Assembly (NCBI GenBank): GCA_026874595.1
Contig: CM049312.1
Location: 29,441,456 to 29,505,455, forward strand
From: Sipunculus nudus
Lineage: Eukaryota > Annelida > Sipuncula > Golfingiida > Sipunculidae
Direction of reading: 5' to 3'
DNA: 64,000 nucleotides
The translations under genes and the position numbers were made by a program. The notes under the pieces were generated by a model that saw only the letters and a list, made by a program, of their open reading frames with translations, ran no database searches and was not told the DNA's origin. Positions 25,901-40,300 of this stretch are shown here, one piece after another (positions within the stretch are counted from its first letter, which is position 1; each line of letters begins with the position of its first letter).

Positions 25901-28290
25901 AAAAGTATCAACAAGTGTCATTAACCTGGCCATTACCTTAACCTGTCTGCTTGATGTACAAGACAGACTCGGTTTACAGTAGGTCAATATTTTAAGTATA
26001 ATTCTATACAGCAGATTTCAGTAATGCACAAGGTACAAAAATAATCAAATAATAATTGATCATTTATTATTTCTCTCTTTCAATCATTGATTCAACAACT
26101 TATTTCCACCACTGTTACTTACCCAAAACACGTCATATATGAGTAGCCCGACCAGGAGTAACGTAGACACCTTCAGGCTGGGTAACCTAACCAACGCAAT
26201 GAACGCTACACACAGGCCCATGCCTAGAGCTGAAAATAATATACAGAGCATAAACACATGTATCCTCCTGAATTTATCATTTTAGGGGTCTGCAAACAAA
26301 GTTGGCCAAGAGAAAAACTGGTAAAATGTGTTTTTTTTTTGCCATCAGTCTTTGCAGGCAAAATCTAAAATTCTTTTGTGCACTATATTCAGGTAAAAAG
26401 GCCCCTTCACACCGAATGCTGCGCTGCGCTGCAGAAAAAGTTGAGTATATGCAAAAACACTAGTCTCGACACCAAATGCTGCGCTGCGCTATGCAGGGCT
26501 GCAAAAAAAAGCTGATAAAAACTCAAACCACAAAAATGCCAAGCCTTTTTTTTCAGTTAAGCTGCACAGCATTCGGTGTGACCAGGCCTTTACGATATAT
26601 TCAGTTTATTTAGCTCTTTCTGAAACCCAATAGCTTTAATATTAGGACTGTTTATTGGTTATTATTTTTATCGCCAGACATAGTCTGGAGATACTATGGT
26701 TTAGGCACGGTTGCGCCGCCGCCGCCGCAGAGATTTCTTTTGGACACAATAACTCAAAAAATATTTCAAGGATCTTTTTCAAACTTGACACATTTATAGA
26801 TATAGGTGAGAGGACGAAGCCTATTTAAAATGGGGTCATGACCTCAACTAGGAGAGTGACCTTGACCTTGAATAGATCCATTTTTGGGGAAAATAACACA
26901 AATTCTTAAATATCTCAAGAAATCTTTCATGGATTTATCCAAAAATCAAGTTGGACAAAGATCTTGGATAGTGATGTCATGTACCAGAAACTGGTGGTGC
27001 CACCTGGTATCCTTTTCTTGTTTTTGTGCAGTTTAATACCCCCATCATTTCCACTTGACAGTTCTTTTAGCATCACAAGTCAAAAACTGATTGACAAATT
27101 TCTTTATTATTATGCATGTACATAGGTATGGGTTATGGGATGATGTATATTAAAATTGGGGTCATGACCTTTCCTTTGAGAGTGGCTTTGACCTTGAATA
27201 TTACCATATATGGTGAAAATCACATAAAATCATGAATATCTTAAAAAGGGATGCATTGATTGGTCCAAAAATCAAGTTGACGGAAGATCTTGGATAGTTT
27301 TGTCTTTTGCAGAAGATAGGTGGTGCCACCTGTTGTCCTTTTCTTGTTTTTTGCACCTTTGAATACCCCATCATTGCCACTTGACAGTATATACTGTGAG
27401 CATTATAAGTCAAACAGTAATGGACAGATTTCTTTCATGTTATGCATGTATATAGATATGGTTTAATTTTAAATTTAATTTTAAAATTTAATTTAATTTA
27501 AATTTTTTTTTTTAATTTAATTTTTTTTTTCAAATGTTGGATATTTTGGAATGCAGTTTATTTCTCAAACAAGTTACTCCAAACATACATATACAACTCA
27601 ATACATCATTAAATATATACTTCTATTTATACATAACCTTTACCATAACAATTGCCTTCACTTTAAATATTCCTATATTTTGTACAAATGTTTCTCACAT
27701 TAATTGCTAAAATACAAATACATCACATTATATCAACAAAATACCACAAAACCTCATTTGTCTGGCGATACTATGGCACCAGCGGTGCCAAGAAATGTCT
27801 AGTTAACATTATGACCCCCTCCTACATGCATGAGTGAACTTTCATAGACAACCTTGTACCTAGTATCTATTAATCATTACATGGCTAAATAAGTTTCAGC
27901 AGTGGCATACAAAGTGTATGTTTCTTTTGGCATACCATGGAAAGGAACATTCATAGGGAAAACTGGACAAAAGAGGCAAGAAACCCTTTGCTTGAGTTTA
28001 TCTTGCATTCCTGCACTTAAGCATGAGGTAACATGGGCACAATACCACATGTAGAAACCCTTTGCTTGAGTTTATCTTGCATTCCTGCACTTAAGCATGA
28101 GGTAACATGGGCACAATACCACATGTAGATCGAAAACTGTCACCAGTTTAGACAAAATATCTTGAAAAGTTACTATATAAATGACAAAGCTTAGTTATTT
28201 GCTAAAAATTGAATATTTATATTTTCTTTCCTTATGAAAGTGGAATAATCAATTTATTTCAAACAAGAATGAAGTTGTCTACTCATTGGA

Positions 28291-28322
<32 letters not shown>

Positions 28323-31300
28323 TTATATCTACATACATACATAACAGAGAGAAAAGAAGATCTGTACAGTAGCCAGCTGCAATGTTAACACTGGCAATGC
28401 CTGGTTTTGCAGCTATTCACACAAGTGTGATCAACTGCATGTGTCTTTATTAACACCCTTTTTATTACAGGTATGGCCTCTGTACACATTTGACAGTTAA
28501 ATCTATCTTGTTTCATGTATTCGTTCCGTGTGACTAAACATGACACAGTTGTGCATTGTAACCATTGATGGTGACTCTGATGCAGGGAAGGAATGTTCCG
28601 TTTATGCTGAATAATCCCTTGGTGAATATATTATAATATTCTCTACTATAGATGCCCAAGACAGAAATAAATGTAATTTTTAGTATCTTTCTTTAAAATG
28701 TCCAAGTGTTCAGATGCCCTTTTTCAAGTTACAAAATTCTTCATTTTTTTTTAAGAATATTTATGCATCAACACAGCAAAATTCATCTGCTGAAAATACA
28801 ATCTTTCTTTAATTGCCTATATCAAGAAGGATGTATTTCATCTAAATTTATGTTATGATGTCTGTTAGCAAGATGACAAAATTAAAACCATGCAACTCCT
28901 TTTCATAAAACTGTCAGGAAGAGAGACTCAGGTGAGGGCAGACCTGTTTAAAGTTTAATGTCTGCAGAATAAACTATTTTATTCCTAAAACCAATCATAA
29001 ATATAACAAAACCTCATTTCCTTCGAAAATATTTCATATTTGTATCATTTCAATGAAATAGATCGACTTGCTACTCAAGCCAAACCTCTTCCTTCTTTCA
29101 AAGGAATGTTGAGGAAAAGTCATTTCTTTTACATTTTTAACTATATAAAAGATAAATATATTAGGCCAAAAAACATAAAAGGTATGGCTTTCAGGCACTG
29201 CCCGTGTCAATTACATCCCCAACATAAAAAATTTTTATTTTGATTTTCAATCGAGATTTACCAATTTTGAGCTCCAGCCACTCAGACATTTCTTACCGGA
29301 AGAAAAGATAATACAATTTTGATAAAATTTCCTTTGTTATGCAGCCCTTTTACTTATTAAGCCAAAATAAATTTGTTATTATCATGCTTTTCCCTGATCA
29401 TATATTTTTATCAAAACATACCATAAAAGGTAAAATAAAAAATTGCCAACCCTCATTGATTTATTAATAAAAGTGCCTGAGAACCAAACCTTATTTTTTT
29501 TTATGGCCTTAGTTCTTCAACTTTGATTCAATGTAAATGTAATAGCATCAATCAACTTTCAGCTTACAACCATTTTTTATGCTGTGTCAGCGTTGATTTA
29601 ACATTCCTGTGATCACTGGGTAATTCTAAATTAATGTTATACCTTGGCAGTGTGTATGTCTTCTAATGAGCTCCCACTGTCCTTATTAGTATTACTTTCA
29701 TCAATCAATAACGTTATCTTACCATCCATCAGCAACCAGTGACCTGTGAACACCCATACACACACGATCAGGAAAGACAGAACGAACGATGTTATCTCCG
29801 CTACGGTAAACCGCCCACAGCACCCAAAAGAGATTCTACAAGAGTGAATGTAAATAAAATATCATCAGTAATCACAGACATACAGACTGCACATTTGTAT
29901 GATATGTTTAAAATTATCCTATGAAAACATGTGTAACAGATGCGGAGAACAATTTAGAATATATGATGTCATATAACAAAGTTACAAACAAATATATATA
30001 CAGTAAAACCTCTAAATAAGGACCACCAACAAACCAGGACCGTGATCAAGAGGTCTTTTTTTTTTAGGTGGTCACTAAACTGAGGTGGTCGTCAGGCGAG
30101 GTTTTACTGTATATTTCTATAAAATCATATAAAAGTGTAGTCTGAAATTCTAAAAGTCACCACTGTAAAGTCAATCACCATTTCCACTTGAATGAAACAG
30201 ACCTTCACAACTTCTCTACACTTTCACTGTAATGTACTTAGCAGCCATTTGCATTCCAATATTTCTACTCTCCTAAAGCTTGTGTAAATACCCTTATTCT
30301 TATCCGAGGGTATCTTACAACTGAAAAATGCACTTATCTAGTTCACTTATATATAAGGACATGCACTCCATTTTAATATACACACTCCCTGAGTAAATAC
30401 CAACCACTGTATCACCACTTGATAAGAAAGAGTAGGCCAAATAAAGTACAATTCACTACATGGAATTGTTGTGACTGCCTGTGTGCACAGCAATTGTGAG
30501 ATACTGAAAGCATCTGCATTAAGGGCCTCTTAACCAGATATAGCTCTTTATTTCAGGTATTGTCACAGCAGTAGACCTGAAGGTTTGTAATCTCTCTTAT
30601 TTGGTTGAATTTGATTTATGGAATGGACTCTGGTCCTGCAAGTGTCTGAAATGGGCTGCCAGTATTTCCCCTTTTGTTGCTATAAATAGAATCAACTGCA
30701 ACTCAAAACAGGAATGTCCCCTTTAAAATATGTTTTTTTTTTTTTTGGTTTTAAGTTGTATATTGAAGGTAAATAAATATTAACAAGAATATGTGAATTA
30801 TCTCACACCATTAGTTCACTATGGCTTAATACAAAAGTTAAGTTTCTTAGCAAAACCATCCTGCACATCTCCATTTATGGTTATATTTTATTGGTTCTGT
30901 GTGTTAGTACACAAAGTCAACCTGTGCCTGTTCACCAATATAAATAGAAGTGACATGACAGAAGAAACACCAGCTAGAAGCTTGGCAAATCTCGATTTGC
31001 TAACTGATACAGCCACAAGGGCTTGCTCATGTTTTGTACCACTGATTGCACCTGGTTGCTTTATACCTTTTGTATTCAAGAACAAGCAACATTTTAAAAC
31101 AAAATATTGGCAAATACCACTTAGGAGAAAACACTATTTTTACTGCATTTTCAACAAACCTGGTAGGTGAATAGGTCAATATAAATTAAATTATTGTCTA
31201 TATAATACCCATGTCAGTCAGTGCCAATAATGTTGCTACTCATTAGATGGAAAAGGTACATTATGCTATTATCCCTGTATCTCCATTCATCTTCTACATG

Positions 31301-34300
31301 TGCAGAGTGTGCAACAAGCCAAAAATCACACCTATGATATTATGGAACTTAATTGTCCGTATTCACGTTCCTCCTGCACATATACAAATCCAGCCAAGCA
31401 GAAACAGACAAGAGAATCATACAGGATGAATATCAGTGTTAGGAGCATGACCCTGCACTGATTATACAGTAAGGTACATGAATGTAGTTCTAGATGTGGT
31501 CCAGATTAAGGTGGTGTGACTACAAAGGGTTTCAGTGTCAACACTAAAGCCCAGAGACGTGGACCCAAAATATGGACACAAAAAAACAGCTGTACCTGAA
31601 CTGATAAATAACTGTACTTACTTTTGGCCATTGGAGAATGGTTTGAGAAGATACTGGCACATTGGAAGGAGAAGAAAAGCAAATGCCACAGTGGCAAGGA
31701 CTGAAAATAAATAAAATAAAAGTCTATTTAAAACAGAATTAAATAAGTGACTCACATGTTTCTCCATACCTGAATATCATGGAAAATATGCAACATGATA
31801 TGGTTTATATTTTGTATTAAAAACAGACCAATGTAAACTCTGCTAAATATCATGTAATATCAATTCTCCAGCTGTCGTCCATTATCTAAAGCAAGTAGCC
31901 CATGGGCCATGATGCTCAGCTATATTTGACATAAAGGCATTAAATAATTATATGTCAGTGTATAATTTATCTGGAATAACTGAAGTGAAATTCAAGAGTG
32001 ACATTTTTTTATCAGTGGTTTGGCCTTTTTGATCAAACTCTACATTCTGACAGATTTAAATGTTTGGCATATTATTTCATTTCAATTTTATGATCCAATG
32101 AAAAATATCTATTAAGCAACCTTGACTACTGAGAAGAACAACTTCCAAATGTCTGCTCAAAATCATGCTTATAATTTGCAGAATATAGGTCACACGACCC
32201 CTGAAGGTTCAGGTTGGTCCAGAGGTTGAGATTTATGCCAAGTCTGGGATCCTCAAATCATGTTTTTGTCTCACAGCTCACAGAATATAGATTACCATAA
32301 CCTTATTTCAGGTTTCCAAGACCTGCCTGGATGTAGAGTTAAAAGTTTCTTGGTTAAACGGTTATGATTTGTGCCCTGTTAACAGATGACTGGACACCTG
32401 GATGAACAAAGGGTTATTTTTCAATCAGCTGAGCTAAGAAAAGCAATTTCAAACTAGACAGTGACCTTGAATAATGAACAACAATCTAAATTTTCCCTTG
32501 TTAAGTCTAGAATCTGCATTGATGCACTGCAGATTTTGATTTACAAGTCCAAACAGAAATACCTATATACAGATCTAACAGAAACAAACTGGCCCTCAAC
32601 TTGCAGATACGGTTAAAAACGAATAAGAAAATGTGAATAATAGTACATTTTTCAATTTTAAAATATAATTTTCCAAACAAAAAAAAAAGTCTCAACACAA
32701 GTTAGTACTGAACAGTATGTAGATGGTGAAGATTTACTTACTGGCTGTACATACGGCAAATACCATCTGTAGTGAGTCGAAGAACAGGAACATGACCAGG
32801 AGTGAGATGGAGGCTCCGATCGGCAGGAACATGGCCTGACATGTGTCAATGGTCTGCATTCCTGGAAAGTACAGTGTTTAACTATAATGGTGGCTTACTA
32901 TGTAGGAGCATACAAGATGTGTGTGTGTGTTATGTATGAGTATGCAGCTAGGAATAAAAAGCATTTTAATCTCTAGGAGTGATTCCTTATATTCATATGT
33001 GGTACGCATGCATATATGTACTGTAGTGACTGATAATGCATTGGCATGATAGAGGATGGGGAAATTCCACACTTTGACAATGACCAGTGACATGTGTAAC
33101 ATGTTGTTAAGACATTAAAGCGAATCTCTGAGGTTAAGATTGAGTTTCACCATCTTATCTCTGATGCTCTGGCCACACCAAAACCTCAACCACTAGGTTA
33201 TATCTAACCCCATTTAATTTTTTTTATAGGATAGGTTCATGGCCTGGTGGCTCTGTTTGATGAATGAGGATACAGGTATCTATACAATGAGAATGATATG
33301 CTATTATTAAGCCCCCTGGATGTCAGTTGTTAATATGCACAGGGTTAGGAATAATCCAAAAGTCATAACCTTTGTTTAGACATCCCTGAAGTTCTAACAA
33401 GATTTTACCAGTTTTGCTATACACGCAGGGGTTATACACTGCAGTCATCCAAGACATCCAACCAAAATTTTAAACATGCGACACTTGCTCTCTAAGGTTT
33501 CAGGCACATGGCCAAGAATCAGACCAATGAGGACTTGTCCCTCAGTGTTAGCAGAACAACAAGATCAGGTGTCACATGTTTAAAATTTTGGCTGGATGCA
33601 CAATGCAATATAAGCAGTCTCATTACAATTAACCCATCCACCAGAGTCCTCATGCCCTGCCCTTTTGACTTAATTATTATAATGAGCCCCCAAAACGCAC
33701 CTACACAGGTCATCCTTGAGACAGCTTTTTTTTCAGGAAAATAATGACATCACAAAGGGCTGATGATTTAGACATCACATTGACTGACATCATCACCTAT
33801 AATCACTGCACTGATGAATATATCCCAGTCATTATGAACTGTCTTGCAATATTTTGGATTATTTGTCTCCTAAGAAAGGTAGTTGGAGGAATGATTTCTG
33901 CAGCCTTTGGCCTAAAACTTTTAATACTGTCTCCTTTGTATAAAAATATATCCCGGAAAACATGCCAACATGGGTATTGGTACAGACAACACATGTTCTG
34001 TTTCAGAGAGGTCTCCCAAATTTAGCAAATTTTGTTATGGTCAGGTGACTCAAGGTTTACATAATATCAGAGACCTGATTGGCTGCATGGAACAGGTATG
34101 CTCATGATTTTTCATTGAATGAATATGCCATTAAAGTCAGGTAAAGTTCATGGGAGGTCAATTCTGTGTGCTCCCTGGTGTTCCTGCCCAGAGACCCTTG
34201 CCATAACAAGCTGGGTTACACACTAAAGGATGTCTTGGATGACTGCATTGTATAACAGCTATATGAGGAGTGTGCTTCAATTATGCCATTTAGGGACCAG

Positions 34301-37300
34301 TGGTTTTTGAACCAGGAACATTCATTTGCAATGTCAAAAGCCTGAAGCACTGGGAAACATGACCTCCCACTGAAAAGTCCATCTATACATTCATGAGCAG
34401 ATTCATCTGTGATATTGAAAGCTTACATATTATTTAAAATATCTATTGTCATTTGGCTTTCTTCCATTCAGCATGTTAAAACCTGTCCAGCATTTTTATA
34501 CTTGGTTTGAAACCCTGTAAAGCTGGCCTTAGTTATGTCAATAAAGCTACATTAGATTGCTCAATACCTAAAATAGAGCAGGTTGTATTGTAACAGCCAG
34601 GCCTTCACCCTGACCTGCATGGCTAACAAATACAACCATGTATTAGCAACCATTTCCATCCAAACAGTTCTCTAAAACAAACCAGTTACTTAACTAGACA
34701 TTGACATGTAGTATCCCCCCAGACAATAAATCCCCCCCCCCCTTCAAGAATAGGCCCAGTCTTAATTCACATATATTGACACTTGGCAAGGGACCATGGT
34801 TTCTTCCATCTATCAACACGAGAAACAATATTTTTCACCAAATATGGGAATACTGAAGGCCATGGCCATTCTCACAGGAGAGGTCATGATCCCAATATAA
34901 ATATACCTCATCCCATGACCCATATCTATGTCTATGCATAATATGAAAGAAATTATCTATTAGTTTTATACTTTTTTTTACACAGTACTGTCACCTGGCA
35001 ATGAAGGGGGTTTTATCAGGCGCAAAAAACAAGAAAGGACAAAAGGTGGCACCACTTGTCTCCTGCAGAAGACAAAGCTAATGAAGACCTTTGTTAAATT
35101 TGTGTTTGGACCAATCCATGCATCCCTTATTGAGATTCTGTGGATTTTCACCAAATATGAAAACATTCTATGTCAAGGCCACTCTCACAGGAGAGGTCAT
35201 GATCCCAATTTAAATATACCTCATCCCATATTAAAAGGCACAAAAACTAGGAAAGGATAATAGGTAAGGCCACTAGTTTCTGGAACATTACAACGCTTTC
35301 CAAGATCTTCAGTCAACTTGAATTTTGGGTCAATCAATGCAAGATTCCTTGAGATATTAAAGAATTTGCATGATTTTTGTCTAAAATGAATTGATTCAAG
35401 GTCAAGGTCACTCTCCTAAGAAAGGTCATGACCCCATTTTAAATAGGCTTTATCCTTTCACTTAAATCTATGCAAATGTCAAGTTTGGTGAAGATCTGTG
35501 AAATATTTTTGGAGTTATTGCTTCTAAAAGAAATCTCTGCTACGGCGGCACAACTGTGCTTAAACCATAGTCTCCTGACTTTGTCTGGGGATACAATTAA
35601 ATGCATTAGGCAACTTTCTTCTTTCACATACAGATTGTGGTCATCAGCTTGTTAGTGAATCTCTTGTAGGCAATTGTAGACAAATGTTCTGCAGGAAAAT
35701 GTCTTGTGGGCAATTGTTGGCAAATGTCTTATGGGCAAATTTCTTGCAGGCAATAGACGGCAATTGTCTCGTGGTTAACTGTCTTGTGGGCCATTGTGCA
35801 GTGTATCTGTTGCACTCACCATTATCACTGTCCCCTGGGGCTGCAGCTCCTCCATAATTTTTCTTTTCCTTTTCTTTTTCTTTATTCTCTTGTTCAAGAT
35901 TTAATGACCTGCAACAATAATAATAAAGATTGTTAATATGTCACACAAAATGCATCAGAGTGTGAGGCAGGGCAGCCCTGTTAGGACATTCACATCAAAT
36001 GTTCACAAAAACAAAGGTCTCCCATGATAATTAACAAAACAAAGTTCTTTCATTATATGATCAATATTAACACTATAAAATGGTACAAAAATATGACAGA
36101 ACATACAATTCATATACTGAATTTTATATAAATTTTATATATAGACTTGAGCCTAGGAACTATGATATAGTTGTTAATGTCATGGTTACATTATGATTTC
36201 TCACAATGACGGAATAACCTATCTCAGGCCTTCAACCAAATGTTTGCCAACAAAACATGAGGAGACAGCTTGCTTCATACATATCTATACATTCATCTAA
36301 TCAACAGCCAACTGTAATAGAAATATTAGCATTTACGGCCCTGGCATTAACCGGCCAACCCTGGAAATATATGTGAACCTGGATCACGGAGTCATATATA
36401 CAATGATCACTGTAAGATATTCACCCAAAACATGTGTTACTTTGTATGAATGTGCTGTAAAAAACACAGGTAACAGATGATGAGAATAGCTTATCATTTG
36501 CTGCATCAGGTACAAATCAATCAACAACAGATGACCCAAGCTGATGAAAACTAGGTTGCAGTTTCCTGCATCAAAGAAGAAAGTAACAAAATAATCAATA
36601 AAGCAGTCTGAAAAGTTATTATAAACTTTATTTTTATTTACATGGATTGTACTAGTTATAATAACTAATACGAGGCATTTGGGGATGTTGGGGCTGGGTA
36701 GTCGCTAATGGTGGGCAACCACAACCCATGCTCAACCCAGGTCCCCAGCAGAGAGGACCCAGTGTTTTACCACTCAGCTGTCCAGGTCCCTAACTTGATG
36801 AATTATAACCATGTCAGAGAAAAAAATTACGGTAAATGGAAGGTTTTAATCCAGCCACATCTGAAAGGATACTAACTGTGGCTAGGTCTTCTGTTACAAG
36901 GCAAATGTCAGTTATTTAATATGCCAGGAGCGTATGCATTCATCCCCAATCAATGTTAAAATTCAAGTGTTTTTTTCAAAACATACCTCGCGCAATCATG
37001 AGCAAAATATCATGAAATTTTCAGGGCAATGAAGAATATACTGTATTTGGTAGTTGATTCGGTACATCATCTGGATTCAGGGAGGTCAGCAAGGAATATA
37101 CACAAATGTATAGTCACTTATGCACAAATGAATCTGAGAAAATGGGCCAAATAAGTGAATGCAAACACAGTATTGGAAGCACTTTGCAACAGGGACCCGC
37201 ACATTGCGGAGGCTTGCATTCTTTAGAATTCAGTTTTCTAGTTACTGTACTGCTCTCTTCTATTCAAATGTATTTTTATTCTAACACTGCATTTGTTGTA

Positions 37301-40300
37301 CCAAAACTTATTAACATGTTAAAGCAAAACATTTTTTACAATATTTTATTTTTAGCTGCTATATATCATTGAAATTTTCAAGTCATTTGATCATATCATT
37401 GACTGCCACCTGGACTAAGACAGTGGTTTGAGTGTTTATATATGATTCATAAGTATATATTTTAAGCAAAATGACATATATATATCAACAGCGTGGACTC
37501 ACCTCCATTTTTTTAAAGCTGGCTTAACTAGGTGCTACATACATCTACAGAATTCCATTCCAGTTTCTGACTATGTGACTTTAGATGATACACATGAATA
37601 TCCTGGTATCAACCAGACACTGTGTACCGCAGCAGCACTTACAGGAAAAGCTGCAGGGTGTAACACATAGGAACCCCCAAAAGGCTCACTCGTTTTGTGA
37701 GTTAAACAAGACTGTGGGGTAGTCTCCCAGTTAAGCCTGCAATGCTCCCACCCATGATGTGAGCTGACTGTGAAATAATCTCATAGCTCCTCAGCTAAGA
37801 TTTGAACTTGTAATCTCCCAGCTCTAAGCCCTGTACTTTAAAGGGGTCCAATCTCCTATCTGACCCTTATTTTGTTTAAATCAATGTGTTGATAACATGT
37901 GGGGGACAGCAAAAATAATCAAAACAAATTCAACAAGGGCATCTGCAGCAAGTCAGATAAGCCAGAGCTTTGAAAATGGCATTTTGCAACAAGTGACTTT
38001 CTAGAGTTCCAGTAATCTTGTTTTAATGTGCAGTTTACTTGAAGTCAATATGATGATTTTATGAAAATGTGGCAGTTAACAAACATAACAGATAAATAGT
38101 CAGTCAGTGCTATACTTAAGTTTCCTGCCAGCCATATAGGTATTAATATGGTATTTCTATAATAACCAACTCACCTAAAACTACCATAAACTATAAGGAG
38201 AATGGAGATGACGTATGTTGATAATCGTGATGAATCCACCATGGAATAGGCCCTAAAAAACACAAACATCATCTGGTATAAGATACATAATAATAAAAAA
38301 CTCCTTTACACAAAATTAATTTTTATACCTAATTAAAAATCAATTTCCCATATACACAAATCCATTTCAAGCTATCTGAAACATTAAATTCTTCAGCAGG
38401 ATTAAAATAACCTTCATGCATTAACACAGATATAGGGTCATTTTGATTTAAGCAATTGTCACAGTCTGCAAGTTTGGTGTAAAGCAAATGTATGCTCTTT
38501 CCTTAGAAACACATGAATTATAATTGGAAACGCTTGTATTATCCATGGAAACATATGTATTATCCATGGATTGATTGTACATAAACAACAAGTGACCCAT
38601 GGGTCATAACACTCAGCTGAATGGGACATGTGATGCTTGTATTAATTACTGATGTAATGATTTGGTGAAAAATATTTGTTGGGTAAAGTGACTTTAAGAG
38701 TGTAAAAATCATGTTTTTTTAGGTCCATAATCCTTAGAAACAAGAAACGGCAACCTTATTTAAGGTTTCAAAGACAATTTTACTAGGAACTTCCTGGATG
38801 CTTAGTTAGAAGCGTATTTATCAAACTGCTATGACTTGAATCCATCTGACTTGTACGGTACGAAAAACATATTGTTTCACATAGCTCACAGAATAAAGGT
38901 CAAAATGACCTTACTTTGGATGTGAAAAGAGATGTCTGACTTTCTGGGTGCTCAAAATCAAGTTTTCTCCTTATAGCTAACAGAATACAGATCACAGTGA
39001 CCTAATTTCAGGATTCATAGGAGACTGGCCAAGGACCTCCCTGAATGTCATATTAGAAGGTTCTAGGTCTGACATTAGTTTTGTGGCTGGGTGTTCCTAT
39101 TCATGTCTTTTGGCCAGTTGCTCACAAAATACAGATCATCGTGACCTAATTTCAGGTTTCCAAGAAAATCTGCCCAGAATCTCCACGGATGTTCCTATTG
39201 AAAATTCCAAGCCAAATGGATACAATTTCAGCGAATTCATGTTTTCAACCAGTACCTCACAGAATAATTTAAAGTTTCTGAGGAGATTAGCCTAAGACCT
39301 CCCTGGATGTCTAGTTAGAAGTTTCTAGGTCTAATGTATAGAATCTGTGCCATATATCCAAGACCTCCCTGAATCATGGCAATCATTGCATTAGTTTTTC
39401 ACATAATGGAACTTTTTGTATCAATTTTTAGCTCAGCTGATTGGAAGTCCACTGAGGTCACGTGTAGGTATGGCACTTTGTCCATTGTCCATCCATCTGT
39501 TGGGCACAATTCGTAACAACTGGACCTAGAAAGGGGGTACTTGTGAGCCCTATATTTCAGGTTTCCAAGTAGATTTTTTATGAACCTCCATGGATTCTCA
39601 GTGAGAAGTTCCTCTAGGTCCTGTGGTTACAATTTGTGCCTTGATAACAGATATACAGCTGGCTGAACAGACAGCAGACATGGACAGCTGAGCTAAAATT
39701 ACATACCAGAATATTTTCAGACTTCACATGCCACATGCCAAACATGCAGAAATGGTTAAACTTGATTTAACTCATATATACACACAGTTAATTAAACAAT
39801 AAACAGTTACAAAACTTATATGAGTTATTTTACACATTGCATGCACATGGGTTTAAAGCCAGTAAAACCTAACTTTTCTGCAGAATTTAAGTGATTTCTG
39901 GCTTACCTATTAATACATATTGATGAACCGTAGGTAATTCCTGTTGGAAAAAGTTCCTGTCACCTCACTGTATAAGGGATGTTTAACTTTAAAATCAGCT
40001 TATCTACTAGTTGTTAGTAGACTCATTTACTCAAAACAATGTTACCTGAGGTCACTGGCTGCATATGTGCAGAAGTTCACTGGTTGCAAAACGCCCTTTA
40101 CAAAACTTTGGTTTCTCTGATTTGCCCCAAGATGTCTTTGATGATTGTGTTTGGACTATTTTGATGAGCCCCCCAAATGTTATAAATACATGGATGTAAA
40201 CAAAGTGAACAGCCTGTGTGCCGGACCATTTGTATTTGGAAAATTCCTTATAAAAGGTTCCAGGGATTATATTAAGTAAATAGACAGCATATATCAGATT

